28,856 nucleotides of DNA, from assembly GCA_964457725.1 (NCBI GenBank), contig CAYWGQ010000023.1, forward strand, positions 1-28,856, read 5' to 3'. This document shows positions 7,371 to 14,741 of this stretch, one piece after another. Numbering within the stretch: position 1 is the first letter of the stretch; every line of letters starts with the position of its first letter. The stretch comes from FEN-1219 sp964457725 (GTDB lineage Bacteria; Pseudomonadota; Gammaproteobacteria; Steroidobacterales; Rariloculaceae). Below the pieces are notes generated by a model. It had not been told where the DNA came from and searched no databases. It saw nothing but the letters and a program-made list of their open reading frames with translations. The position numbers were made by a program, and so were the translations under genes.

Positions 7371-8462
7371 ATGCCGTTCTGCGACTCGACCGTCCGTGCC
7401 GCGCGCGCCGTTCTGCTCGGCATCACGTTCCTGCTGGCGCCGTGGCTCGCTGCGAGCGCCGCGACGTTCGACGATCTGTACCGGATCACGATCGATCCGC
7501 AGATCGACGCGCCGGACGCGCGCGCTGCCGAGATTCGCGAGGCGATGGCCGCGCTCCTCGTCCGTGTGACCGGAAATCGGGAGGCGCGCTTCGACCCGGA
7601 GCTCGCCGCGCTGATCGAGGGTGCCGCGCGGGACGAGCGCAACTTCGTGAACTCCTACGGCCGCGACGCGCGAGGGCGCGTCAACGTCGGCTTCAACGCG
7701 ACCCGCGTCAATCAGGCGCTGACCGCGCTCGGCCGGCCGGTCTGGGGGCCCGAGCGGCCGCTGACCCTGCTGTGGGTCGCGTTCGACGACGGCCTCGGCG
7801 AGCGGGCGCTGCTCGGCGCGAACGAGGCGGCGGGCGTCGTGAACCCGGAGCTCGCGGAGCTGATGCGCACGGCCCAGGCGGAGTTCGCGGCGGTCGCGAA
7901 CGAGCGCGGTTTGCCGATCACGCTGCCGCTGCTCGATCTCGAGGACTTGACCGCCGTCGGCTTCGCGGACGTCTGGGGCGGCTTCGAGGAGCCGATTCGG
8001 GCCGCATCGAGCCGCTATTCCGCCGACTCGATCCTGGTCGGGCGTGTGCGTATGGCCGAGTACGGCCCCGAGGTCCAATGGCTGCTCCTCTCGCGCGGCG
8101 AACGGCAGTTGCTCGCAGGCAGCACGCTCCGCGAAGGGCTCGATTGGGTCGCCGACATCTACGCGTCGCAGCTCGCGGTTCGCGGCGACGGCGGCATCGC
8201 GCGGATTCTCGTGACCGGCGTCGCCTCGCTCGCCGACTACGGCCGCGTGATGAGCTATCTCGAATCGCAGAGCGTGCTCGGCAACGTCGACGTCGAGGCG
8301 CTCGAGAACGGCGTGCTGTCGCTGCGTGCCGCGGCACGCGGCGAGCCAGAGGTCGTCCGCCGGGTGCTGTCGCTCGGCGGCGTGCTCCGTCCGGCCGACG
8401 GCGGGCCGTTCACGCCGGCCGGCACGCTCACATTCGAGGTCGCGCGCGGACCCGGGCAATGA
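7371..8462 (+). CDS. DUF2066 periplasmic protein
   Basis: This 363-residue protein has a signal peptide (~1-30, core AVLLGITFLLAPWLAASA). The mature part starts TFDDLYRITIDPQIDAPDAR. AAEIREAMAALLVRVTGN (52-69) and the later RPLTLLWVAFDDGLGERALL fit the DUF2066 family. This family is found almost only in gamma- and related proteobacteria, next to purM and hda. Its function is unknown. The C-terminal half carries repeated segments predicted to be alpha/beta (SILVGRVRM, ARILVTGVASLADYGRVMSYL). The next gene's ATG overlaps its TGA. No membrane segment is visible beyond the signal, so it is probably soluble in the periplasm. Confidence 0.88.
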   Translation: MPFCDSTVRAARAVLLGITFLLAPWLAASAATFDDLYRITIDPQIDAPDARAAEIREAMAALLVRVTGNREARFDPELAALIEGAARDERNFVNSYGRDARGRVNVGFNATRVNQALTALGRPVWGPERPLTLLWVAFDDGLGERALLGANEAAGVVNPELAELMRTAQAEFAAVANERGLPITLPLLDLEDLTAVGFADVWGGFEEPIRAASSRYSADSILVGRVRMAEYGPEVQWLLLSRGERQLLAGSTLREGLDWVADIYASQLAVRGDGGIARILVTGVASLADYGRVMSYLESQSVLGNVDVEALENGVLSLRAAARGEPEVVRRVLSLGGVLRPADGGPFTPAGTLTFEVARGPGQ

Positions 8463-9016
8463 CGCTCAGCTGGCTGCCGAACGCGATTTGCGTGCTGCGG
8501 CTCGCCCTCGTTCCGCCGCTCGTGCTGCTCTTGCTCGCCGAGCGTTTCGACGCCGCGCTCGCGTTGTTCGTCATCGCCGGCGGCTCGGACGCCGTCGACG
8601 GCTTCCTCGCGAAGCGCTTCGGCTGGCGAACGCGGCTCGGCAGCTTGCTCGATCCGGCCGCCGACAAGCTACTGCTCGTCAGCGTGTTCATGACGCTCGC
8701 GCACCTCGGGCTCGTTCCGCTCGCCCTCGCGGTCATCGTCGTCGGCCGCGACGTCGTCATCGTCCTCGGCGCGCTCGCGTATCAGTTCCTCGTCGCGCCG
8801 GTCGAAGGGCAGCCGATGGGCGTGAGCAAGCTGAACACCGCGTGCCAGTTGCTGTTCGTGCTGCTGACGATGACGAACGCGGAGTACGGGCTGCCCGACG
8901 CCTCCGTGCTGATCGCGCTCGGCGCGGCCGTCGTCTTCACGAGCATCACGAGCGGGCTCGGCTACGTCCTCGGCTGGAGCCGCCGCGCCTGGCAAGCGAC
9001 GCACGTGACGCCATGA
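8459..9016 (+). CDS. CDP-alcohol phosphatidyltransferase family membrane enzyme
   Basis: This 185-residue integral membrane protein has several hydrophobic helices. The family uses a CDP-activated lipid and an alcohol. The signature D-x2-D-G-x2-A-R-x8-G-x3-D-x3-D is present as DAVDGFLAK, RFGWRTRL, then GSLLDPAAD (~45-70). The usual Arg after Ala is Lys, and all four Asp residues are kept. Length is close to PgsA (phosphatidylglycerophosphate synthase), the most likely activity, but the acceptor alcohol cannot be fixed from sequence. A PgsA-like gene in this slot before hda is common in gammaproteobacteria. ATG overlaps the DUF2066 stop, and its own stop overlaps the hda ATG, both as ATGA. Confidence 0.9.
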   Translation: MTLSWLPNAICVLRLALVPPLVLLLLAERFDAALALFVIAGGSDAVDGFLAKRFGWRTRLGSLLDPAADKLLLVSVFMTLAHLGLVPLALAVIVVGRDVVIVLGALAYQFLVAPVEGQPMGVSKLNTACQLLFVLLTMTNAEYGLPDASVLIALGAAVVFTSITSGLGYVLGWSRRAWQATHVTP

Positions 9017-9711
9017 CGCAGCTTGCGCTCGGGCTGAAGCTCGACGCCGCCGCGCGCTTCGCGACCTTCGTCCCGGGCTCGAGCGCGGTGGCCGCGCGGC
9101 ACGTCGAGAAAGCCGCGGCCGGCGAGCTCGGCGGCGAGCTCGTATGGTTGTGGGGGAGGCCGAGCTCCGGTAAGACGCACCTCTTGCAGGCGGCTTGCCA
9201 TGCGGCGGACGCCGCCGGGCGGCGCGCAATGTACGTGCCTTGCGGCGCGCCCGGCGTCGACGATCCGGCGATGCTCGCCGGGCTAGAAGGCGTCGCGCTC
9301 GTCGCTCTCGATCAGCTGGACGACGTCGCCGGCGACGCGGCCTGGGAGCGGCAGCTGTTCGCGCTGCTCGATGGGCGGGCCGGCGCCGGGCAGACCCTGC
9401 TGCTCGCCGCGCGGGCCGCGCCCGCTGCGATCGGCTTTCGGCTCGCCGATCTCGCCTCGCGGGCGAGCGCCGCGGCCGTTTACCGGCTCGAGCCGCTCGC
9501 GGACGACGACCGGCTCGCGGCGCTGCGTGCGCACGCGCTCGGGCGCGGGCTCGAGCTCGAGCCCGCGGTCGCGCAGTACTTGCTGAGCCGCGTCGGGCGG
9601 GAGATGCGCGAGCTCGCGGGTTGGCTCGACCGGCTCGACGCCGCATCGCTGAGCGCGCAGCGGCGGCTGACGATCCCGTTCGTGCGCTCGGTCTTAGAGG
9701 GCGACGTCTGA
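9013..9711 (+). CDS. hda: DnaA regulatory inactivator Hda
   Basis: This 232-residue AAA+ protein is homologous to the ATPase part of DnaA. Bound to the DNA-loaded sliding clamp, Hda stimulates hydrolysis of DnaA-ATP and so limits re-initiation. QLALGL at residues 3-8 is the N-terminal clamp-binding motif. GRPSSGKTHLLQ (48-59) is Walker A. VALVALDQLDDV (94-105) is Walker B. A C-terminal helical part with REMRELAGWLDRLD corresponds to the sensor-2 region. Length is typical. The start is set by the clamp motif and by the ATGA overlap with the preceding gene. The 3' end overlaps wrbA on the other strand by 18 bases. Confidence 0.95.
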   Translation: MTQLALGLKLDAAARFATFVPGSSAVAARHVEKAAAGELGGELVWLWGRPSSGKTHLLQAACHAADAAGRRAMYVPCGAPGVDDPAMLAGLEGVALVALDQLDDVAGDAAWERQLFALLDGRAGAGQTLLLAARAAPAAIGFRLADLASRASAAAVYRLEPLADDDRLAALRAHALGRGLELEPAVAQYLLSRVGREMRELAGWLDRLDAASLSAQRRLTIPFVRSVLEGDV

Positions 9712-10305
9712 GCGCTCGCGAAGCCGCAGCGCATAGCGCGCGACGCGCGCGCCGAGCACGTGCGCGAGCGCGATCTCGTGCTTCGACAGCGCGGTGTTCC
9801 ATTCCGCGGCAACGTGCGAGGCGCCGTACGGCGAGCCGCCCGTGCGCGTCTCGAACAGCGCGACCTCGGTGTACGGTATGCCGACGATCAGCATGCCGTG
9901 GTGGAGCAGCGGCATCATCATCGTGACGAGCGTCGTTTCCTGTCCGCCGTGCGCGGTCGACGTCGACGTGAACACGCCCGCGGGCTTGCCCGCAAGGTTG
10001 CCGCCGAGCCACAGCTCGCTCGTCGAATCGATGAAGTGCTTCAGCGGCGCCGCCATGTTGCCGAAGCGCGTCGGGCTGCCGAGCAGCAGCCCGTCGGCGC
10101 TCGCGAGGTCCTCGAGCGTCGCGTACGGCGGGCCGGAGTCCGGCACCGGCGGCTCGACCGCCGCGGTGGTCGGCGAGACGGCCGGCACCGTCCGCACGCG
10201 CGCGACGGCGCCGGCGCTCTCGACGCCCCGCGCGGCGTGGCGAGCGAGCTCTGCCGTGCGCCCGGTGCGCGAGTAATAAAGCACGAGGACCGTCGGCTCG
10301 CTCAC
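9694..10305 (-). CDS. wrbA: NAD(P)H:quinone oxidoreductase WrbA
   Basis: This 203-residue flavodoxin-like protein reduces quinones with NAD(P)H using FMN, a protective two-electron reduction in the cytosol. VLYYSRTGRTAELA (8-21) is the FMN phosphate loop. GSPTRFGNMAAPLKHF is the WrbA-specific FMN and tetramer segment. TSTSTAHGGQETTL and GMLIVGIPY are also characteristic. The GTG start overlaps the arsC stop as GTGA, so it is probably translated from the arsC transcript. The C-terminal tail runs into the hda end on the opposite strand. Confidence 0.95.
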   Translation of the reverse strand: MSEPTVLVLYYSRTGRTAELARHAARGVESAGAVARVRTVPAVSPTTAAVEPPVPDSGPPYATLEDLASADGLLLGSPTRFGNMAAPLKHFIDSTSELWLGGNLAGKPAGVFTSTSTAHGGQETTLVTMMMPLLHHGMLIVGIPYTEVALFETRTGGSPYGASHVAAEWNTALSKHEIALAHVLGARVARYALRLRERSDVAL

Positions 10306-10646
10306 TCGAAGAGATCCAGCACTTGCTCGGGCGGCCGGCCGATGCGGGCGCGATCGCCGGCGACGACGATCGGCCGCTGCAGCAGCTTCGGGTGCGCGAC
10401 GATCAGATCGAGCAGCTCGTCGTCGGTCGGGTTCTCCGGCGCCGCCTCGCGATACTCGGGCTCATTCGTCCGGACGATATCCGCCGCGCGGAGCCCGAGC
10501 TTGCGGAGCAGAGCCTTCAGCTCCGCTTTCGTAGGCGGCGTCTTCAGGTACTCGACGATGTCGAGATCGATCTTGCGTTGCTCGAGGAGCTCGAGCGTCT
10601 GGCGCGATTTCGAGCAGCGGGGGTTGTGGTAGATTCTAGCTTTCAA
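10302..10646 (-). CDS. arsC: ArsC/YfgD-type arsenate reductase (glutaredoxin-dependent)
   Basis: This 114-residue thioredoxin-fold protein has HNPRCSKSRQTLELL near the start. Cys11 is the catalytic cysteine that attacks arsenate. The end RPIVVAGDRARIGRPPEQVL carries the conserved arginines. The family reduces arsenate to arsenite with glutaredoxin; chromosomal copies next to hda (E. coli YfgD) may have another substrate. No ars operon is present. The start is TTG 10646: AAGGAG lies six bases upstream, and the open frame further upstream looks non-coding. Length then matches the family exactly. wrbA follows with a GTGA overlap. Confidence 0.93.
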   Translation of the reverse strand: MKARIYHNPRCSKSRQTLELLEQRKIDLDIVEYLKTPPTKAELKALLRKLGLRAADIVRTNEPEYREAAPENPTDDELLDLIVAHPKLLQRPIVVAGDRARIGRPPEQVLDLFE

Positions 10647-10756
10647 CAGCGACTCCTTGTTTTGTATTTTCCGTACCGAGTGCGCCTCGGCGCGCCGCGA
10701 ACGTCGGGACGCCCCAGTGTAGGAATTGCGAGCGCCTGCGGCCAATTCCGCGCTGC

Positions 10757-10785
10757 TTGACGCTCCCATGGGCCCTTGTAATGAT
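10757..10785 (+). promoter_or_regulatory. promoter for the DUF4398 lipoprotein gene and acyP
   Basis: TTGACG (10757-10762, five of six) and AATGAT (10780-10785, four of six) are separated by 17 bases. Transcription would start near 10792, about 30 bases before the GTG start. This also argues against the earlier in-frame ATG at 10768. Confidence 0.4.
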
Positions 10786-10821
10786 GCGCCAAACTCGGTG
10801 CCGCAACGACAATCAATCAGC

Positions 10822-11127
10822 GTGTTCCGTGTGCGAGCGTTCCTCGTTCTGAGCATTGCCGCGGCAGCCTTGGCGCTTCAGGCATGCGCCACGTCACCAC
10901 CGGTGCAGGAGATGAGCGACGCGCGTCAGGCCGTCGCCGCCGCCGAGCAGGCGAACGCCGAGACGCTCGCCCCGGATACCTTCGAGCAAGCACGCCGTCT
11001 CCTCGAGACCGCGGAGCGCCAGCTCCGGGACCAGGCTTACGGTCCGGCACGCGTGAACGCGGTGCGGGCGAAGAATCGCGCGGTGCAGGCGCTCGAGGCG
11101 AGCCAGGCGGCGCAGGAGCCGAATTGA
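10822..11127 (+). CDS. DUF4398 lipoprotein
   Basis: With GTG 10822 the product is 101 residues. MFRVRAFLVLSIAAAALALQAC is a lipoprotein signal with lipobox LQAC and acylated Cys22, so the mature protein should be anchored to the outer or inner membrane. The rest is a helical hairpin rich in Ala, Glu, Arg and Gln (ARQAVAAAEQAN, FEQARRLLETAERQL, AVRAKNRAVQALEA). This matches DUF4398, a family of small envelope proteins of unknown function sometimes fused to OmpA domains. A second GTG at 10831 is possible. Neither GTG has a clear SD. The 3' end contains the ribosome site for acyP. Confidence 0.82.
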   Translation: MFRVRAFLVLSIAAAALALQACATSPPVQEMSDARQAVAAAEQANAETLAPDTFEQARRLLETAERQLRDQAYGPARVNAVRAKNRAVQALEASQAAQEPN

Positions 11128-11414
11128 GCGAGCCGTCCGCCGCCGAGCGCGCGGTGCGTTACGTGGTCGGCGGGCGCGTGCAGGGCGTCGGCTTCCGGGC
11201 GGCGACGGAGCGGGAAGCGGCGGCGCTCGGGCTCCGCGGCTGGGTGCGCAATCTGCCGGACGGCACGGTCGAGGTCGTCGCCGCCGGCGCCGAGGAGACG
11301 TTGAGCACGCTCGCCGGCTGGCTCTGGGAAGGGCCGCGGTTCGCGCGCGTCGATCGCGTGACGCTCGAGGAATGGACCGAGCCGGTGCCCGAAGGCTTCG
11401 CGATCCGCCGCTAG
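11124..11414 (+). CDS. acyP: acylphosphatase
   Basis: This 96-residue protein hydrolyses the carboxyl-phosphate bond of acylphosphates such as acetyl phosphate. VVGGRVQGVGFRAATEREA (14-32) contains the phosphate-binding loop with catalytic Arg25. GLRGWVRNLPDGTVEVVAAG (36-55) contains catalytic Asn43. The start is TTG 11124, overlapping the lipoprotein stop as TTGA, with AGGAG five bases upstream. A GTG at 11154 (86 residues) is closer to the minimal family length but has no SD. Fold and catalytic residues are complete. The functional link to the upstream lipoprotein is unclear. Confidence 0.93.
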   Translation: MSEPSAAERAVRYVVGGRVQGVGFRAATEREAAALGLRGWVRNLPDGTVEVVAAGAEETLSTLAGWLWEGPRFARVDRVTLEEWTEPVPEGFAIRR

Positions 11415-11432
11415 AGCGCCCCAGCCCCTTCC

Positions 11433-11457
11433 GTAGGAGCGGCTGTCCAGCCGCGAC
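11433..11457 (+). repeat. REP palindrome, copy 3
   Basis: GTAGGAGCGGCTGTCCAGCC then GCGAC. It is a direct repeat of copy 4, 43 bases apart start to start. Confidence 0.88.
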
Positions 11458-11475
11458 GCGCCGCAGCCCTTTCCC

Positions 11476-11500
11476 GTAGGAGCGGCTGTCCAGCCGCGAC
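11476..11500 (+). repeat. REP palindrome, copy 4
   Basis: Identical to copy 3 over 25 bases. It forms an inverted pair with copy 5, 10 bases away. Confidence 0.88.
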
Positions 11501-11510
11501 CGATCGAACA

Positions 11511-11534
11511 GTCGCGGCTGACAGCCGCTCCTAC
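11511..11534 (-). repeat. REP palindrome, copy 5 (inverted)
   Basis: GTCGCGGCTG-A-CAGCCGC then TCCTAC, with the loop reduced by one base. Its head contains the stop codon of the lytic transglycosylase gene (11531-11533). Confidence 0.85.
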
Positions 11535-12121
11535 AGGCGGAACCACTTGCGGCGGAGGCGATCGAGCACGCGATCGGAGTACCAGCGCTTGCCGACGCTG
11601 CCGTTGTACCGGGCGAGCCCCTTGATCATGTCGCCCTTCTCCATGTCGAGGTAGTACTTCAGGATCCGGCAGCCGAGCAGCACGTTGAAGTCGATGTCGA
11701 ACAGCCGGTTCTTGTCGTCGTAGCCGAGCTCCTTCACCCAGAACGGCATCACCTGCATCAGCCCGAGCGCGCTCGCGGAGGAAATCGCGAAGCGGTCGAA
11801 GTTGCTTTCGACGTCGATCACGGCGAGCACGAGATGGGGATCGATGCCGGCACGCGTCGCATGCAGGTGCACCGCTTTCAGGATCTCGAGCCGCTCGGCC
11901 GGATCCGGCACCTGCCGCGCCAGCCGCCGCGACATGTCCGTGAGCCAGACCTCCGCGTCGAACCGGTCCGGGAAGCTCTCGGCCTCGGCGATGACCTCGA
12001 GCAGGATCTCGCGCAGCCGCGGATCCGGCCCGCTCCGCGCGTCCCCGGGCACGGCGGCCGATGCGCTCGGCGCGGCGCCGAGCAGCCAGCAGCATGCCGC
12101 GGTCGCGAGCGCGGCTCTCAT
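11531..12121 (-). CDS. lytic murein transglycosylase (SLT domain)
   Basis: This 196-residue exported enzyme has a signal peptide at ~1-22 (ATAACCWLLGAAPSASA). The SLT domain (~90-180) starts GIDPHLVLAVIDVESNFDRF. Glu105 of VESNF is the expected catalytic acid that cleaves the MurNAc-GlcNAc bond with formation of 1,6-anhydroMurNAc. SSASALGLMQVMPFW (114-128) and LARYNGS (169-175) are also conserved. It acts on peptidoglycan in the periplasm. ATG overlaps the proS stop as ATGA, so it is co-translated with a tRNA ligase, an odd pairing. The final codon CTG and stop TAG lie at the head of a REP element. Confidence 0.93.
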   Translation of the reverse strand: MRAALATAACCWLLGAAPSASAAVPGDARSGPDPRLREILLEVIAEAESFPDRFDAEVWLTDMSRRLARQVPDPAERLEILKAVHLHATRAGIDPHLVLAVIDVESNFDRFAISSASALGLMQVMPFWVKELGYDDKNRLFDIDFNVLLGCRILKYYLDMEKGDMIKGLARYNGSVGKRWYSDRVLDRLRRKWFRL

Positions 12122-13827
12122 TTGCGCCGCCGCTCCGCGAGCGTCTCGACCGCGCGGTCGAGCGGCCAGAGCTCGGGCTCGGCCGACCGGCGGGCCTTGT
12201 ACTCGACCTGACCCTGCTCGAGCGTGCGATCGGCGACGACGAGCCGGTGGGGGATGCCGATCAGGTCGGCGTCTGCGAATTTGAAGCCGGGGCGGGCGTT
12301 CCGGTCGTCGACGAGCACGTCGAAGCCCGCCGCCTGGAGGCGCGCGTACAGCGTGTCCGTCGCGGCTCGGACCCGCTCGGACTTGTCCGCGTTGATCGGG
12401 ATCACTATCACGTCGAACGGCGCGATCGCTTCCGGCCAGATGATGCCGCGCTCATCATGGTTCTGCTCGATCGCGGCGGCCACGACGCGGGTCACACCAA
12501 TGCCGTAACAGCCCATCTGCATGACCCGCGGCTTGCCCTCGGAGTCGAGCACGGTGGCTTGCATCGCCTCGCTGTACTTCGTGCCGAGCTGGAAGATGTG
12601 GCCGACCTCGATGCCGCGCGCGATCGACAGCGGGCCGCCGCCGCCCGGGCTCGGATCGCCGGCCACTGCGTTGCGGAGATCGGCGACCGGCGGCAGCGGC
12701 ACGTCGCGTTCCCAGTTCGCGCCGCGGTAGTGCGCATCGGCCTGATTCGCACCGCAGACGAAATCCGCGAGCAGCGCCGCCGACTGGTCGACGTACATCG
12801 GCACCTCGAGCCCGATCGGGCCGAGGAAACCGACCGGCGCGCCGGTTGCGGCGACGACCTCCGCGCCGCGGAGCATCGCGAGCGGCTTCGCGACGCCCGG
12901 CAAGCGCTGCGCCTTCAGCGCGTTCAGCTCGTGATCGCCGCGGAGGAGCAGCGCGACCGCGGGTGAATCCGTGCCCCGCACGAGCAGCGTCTTCAGGCAG
13001 CGCTCCGGCGGCACGTCGAGGAACGCCGCGAGCGCGTCGATCGTGCCGACGCCAGGCGTCGGGACCAGCTCGAGCGGCGCGGTCGGCGGCGGGCGTCGAC
13101 CCGACGGCGGCGGCAGGTCCACGACCTCGACGTTGCGCGCGTAACCGTCCGCGTCGCAGTACGCGATCGCGTCCTCGCCGGACGCGGCGAGCACCTGGAA
13201 CTCCTCCGACCGGCTGCCGCCGATCGCGCCCGTGTCCGCCTGGACGATCCGGAACTCGAGCTGCAGCCGCGTGAAGATGCGCTGATACGCATCGCGCATC
13301 GCCTGATAGCCCTCGAGCAGCGACGCCTCGTCCAGGTGGAACGAATAGGCGTCCTTCATCGTGAACTCGCGCGCGCGCATCACGCCGAAGCGCGGTCGGA
13401 TCTCGTCGCGGAATTTCGTTTGAATCTGGTAGTAGTTCACCGGCAGCTGCCGGTAGCTCTTCAGCTCCTGGCGCGCGATGTCCGTGATCACTTCCTCGTG
13501 CGTCGGGCCGAGGCAGAAGTCGCGCTCGTGCCGATCCTTGAGGCGCAGCAGCTCGGGGCCGTACTCGTCCCACCGCCCGGACTCCTGCCAGAGCTCCGCG
13601 GGCTGCACGCCCGGCATCACGACCTCGAGCGCGCCCGCGCGGTTCATCTCCTCGCGGATGATGCGCTCCACCCGATGCAGCACGCGCACGCCGAGCGGCA
13701 GCCAGGTGTACAACCCCGACGCGAGCCGGCGGATCATCCCCGCGCGCAGCATCAGCTGGTGGCTCACGATCTCGGCGTCTGCCGGCGCGTCCTTGAAGGT
13801 GGTCAGCGGCAATCGGCTCAGGTACAT
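12118..13827 (-). CDS. proS: prolyl-tRNA synthetase, bacterial type
   Basis: This 569-residue class II synthetase charges tRNA-Pro. LASGLYTWLPLG (35-46) is the N-terminal family motif. LGPTHEEVITD (106-116) is part of the active site. FRDEIRPRFGVMRAREF (139-155) is motif 2. Residues ~225-395 form the editing (YbaK-like) insertion typical of bacterial ProRS, which removes Ala-tRNA-Pro. GCYGIGVTR near 440 is motif 3. The C-terminal anticodon domain contains VLVDDRNARPGFKFADADL. Length matches E. coli ProRS (572). The transglycosylase gene follows with an ATGA overlap, and pssA is divergent. Confidence 0.98.
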   Translation of the reverse strand: MYLSRLPLTTFKDAPADAEIVSHQLMLRAGMIRRLASGLYTWLPLGVRVLHRVERIIREEMNRAGALEVVMPGVQPAELWQESGRWDEYGPELLRLKDRHERDFCLGPTHEEVITDIARQELKSYRQLPVNYYQIQTKFRDEIRPRFGVMRAREFTMKDAYSFHLDEASLLEGYQAMRDAYQRIFTRLQLEFRIVQADTGAIGGSRSEEFQVLAASGEDAIAYCDADGYARNVEVVDLPPPSGRRPPPTAPLELVPTPGVGTIDALAAFLDVPPERCLKTLLVRGTDSPAVALLLRGDHELNALKAQRLPGVAKPLAMLRGAEVVAATGAPVGFLGPIGLEVPMYVDQSAALLADFVCGANQADAHYRGANWERDVPLPPVADLRNAVAGDPSPGGGGPLSIARGIEVGHIFQLGTKYSEAMQATVLDSEGKPRVMQMGCYGIGVTRVVAAAIEQNHDERGIIWPEAIAPFDVIVIPINADKSERVRAATDTLYARLQAAGFDVLVDDRNARPGFKFADADLIGIPHRLVVADRTLEQGQVEYKARRSAEPELWPLDRAVETLAERRRK

Positions 13828-13871
13828 CGTCTACTCGCTCCGGCGCGGGGCTGCCGGTCAGGGGGTCCGAA

Positions 13872-13877
13872 ATTGTA
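13872..13877 (-). promoter_or_regulatory. possible -10 element for proS
   Basis: The minus strand reads TACAAT (five of six) about 45 bases before the proS ATG, implying a ~38-base leader. The hexamer is the same as that ahead of apbC. The -35 is unclear. Confidence 0.4.
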
Positions 13878-13982
13878 GCGGCGCGGCGCGCGGGCGAGCC
13901 AGCGGCAGGCCCGCGCGCGCCGTTGCGTCGCCGGGGCGATTCGAGCAGCATGCAGCGAGTCGCCGCCGGGAGGACGAGAATC

Positions 13983-14741
13983 GTGGAGGGGCAGTCGGCC
14001 GCCGCACGACGCAAAGGTATCTATCTGCTGCCGAACCTGTTGACGACGGGCGGGCTGTTCGCGGGCTTCTACTCGATCATCGCCGCGATCGACGGCAACT
14101 TCCACGCGGCCGCATGGGCGATCTTCGTCGCGATGTTCCTCGACGGTCTCGACGGTCGCGTCGCGCGGCTCACGAGCACCGCGAGCGAGTTCGGCAAGGA
14201 GTTCGACAGCCTCGCAGACATGGTGTCGTTCGGGCTCGCCCCGGCGATCGTGATGTATCAATGGGGCGTCGTGCGGCTGTCGGAGTACGGCGCGGTTTGG
14301 GGCCGGCTCGGCTGGCTCGCCGCGTTTCTGTACGCGGCTGCCGCCGCGTTCCGGCTCGCGCGATTCAATACCAACGTCGTCGCCGATCGGCGGTTCTTCC
14401 AGGGGCTCGCGAGCCCCGCCGCCGCGGCGGGTGTCGCGGCGATGGTCTGGCTCGCCACCGAGTACGGCATCGACGGGCTCGTCGCGCTCGTCGCCGGCAT
14501 CGCGATCACGGCCGTGACCGGGCTCCTGATGATGTCGCGGTTCGCGTACTTGAGCTTCAAGGACGTCAGCGCCGGCCGGCGGGTGCGCTTCGCGCAGCTG
14601 TTGCTGATTCCGCTCGCGATCATCGCGATCGCGATCGAGCCGCCGCTCACGGTGTTCGCGCTGTTCGTGGTCTACGCGGCGTCCGGACCGGTCGCGTGGC
14701 TCTGGCGGCGCCGCCGGCACCTGGAAAGCCCGGCCGCATGA
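13983..14741 (+). CDS. pssA: CDP-diacylglycerol-serine O-phosphatidyltransferase
   Basis: This integral membrane enzyme makes phosphatidylserine, the precursor of phosphatidylethanolamine. RKGIYLLPNLLTTGGLFAGF is the typical N-terminus before the first helix. DGLDGRVARLTSTASEFGKE, followed by FDSLAD, is the CDP-alcohol transferase signature with all Asp and Arg residues. FRLARFNTN and YLSFKDVSAGRRVRF are typical of the type II (Bacillus-like) enzyme. About seven hydrophobic helices are visible. The start is uncertain: GTG 13983 has GGGAGG nine bases upstream (252 residues), ATG 13950 would give 263 residues, and TTG 13923 is also in frame. The next gene overlaps by ATGA. Confidence 0.93.
   Translation: MEGQSAAARRKGIYLLPNLLTTGGLFAGFYSIIAAIDGNFHAAAWAIFVAMFLDGLDGRVARLTSTASEFGKEFDSLADMVSFGLAPAIVMYQWGVVRLSEYGAVWGRLGWLAAFLYAAAAAFRLARFNTNVVADRRFFQGLASPAAAAGVAAMVWLATEYGIDGLVALVAGIAITAVTGLLMMSRFAYLSFKDVSAGRRVRFAQLLLIPLAIIAIAIEPPLTVFALFVVYAASGPVAWLWRRRRHLESPAA

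Noticed and set aside
10647..10856. Extension of arsC to an upstream ATG (184 codons)
   Set aside because: The extra 70 residues are Arg/Ser-rich and unlike the family, and TTG 10646 has an excellent SD that gives the standard length.
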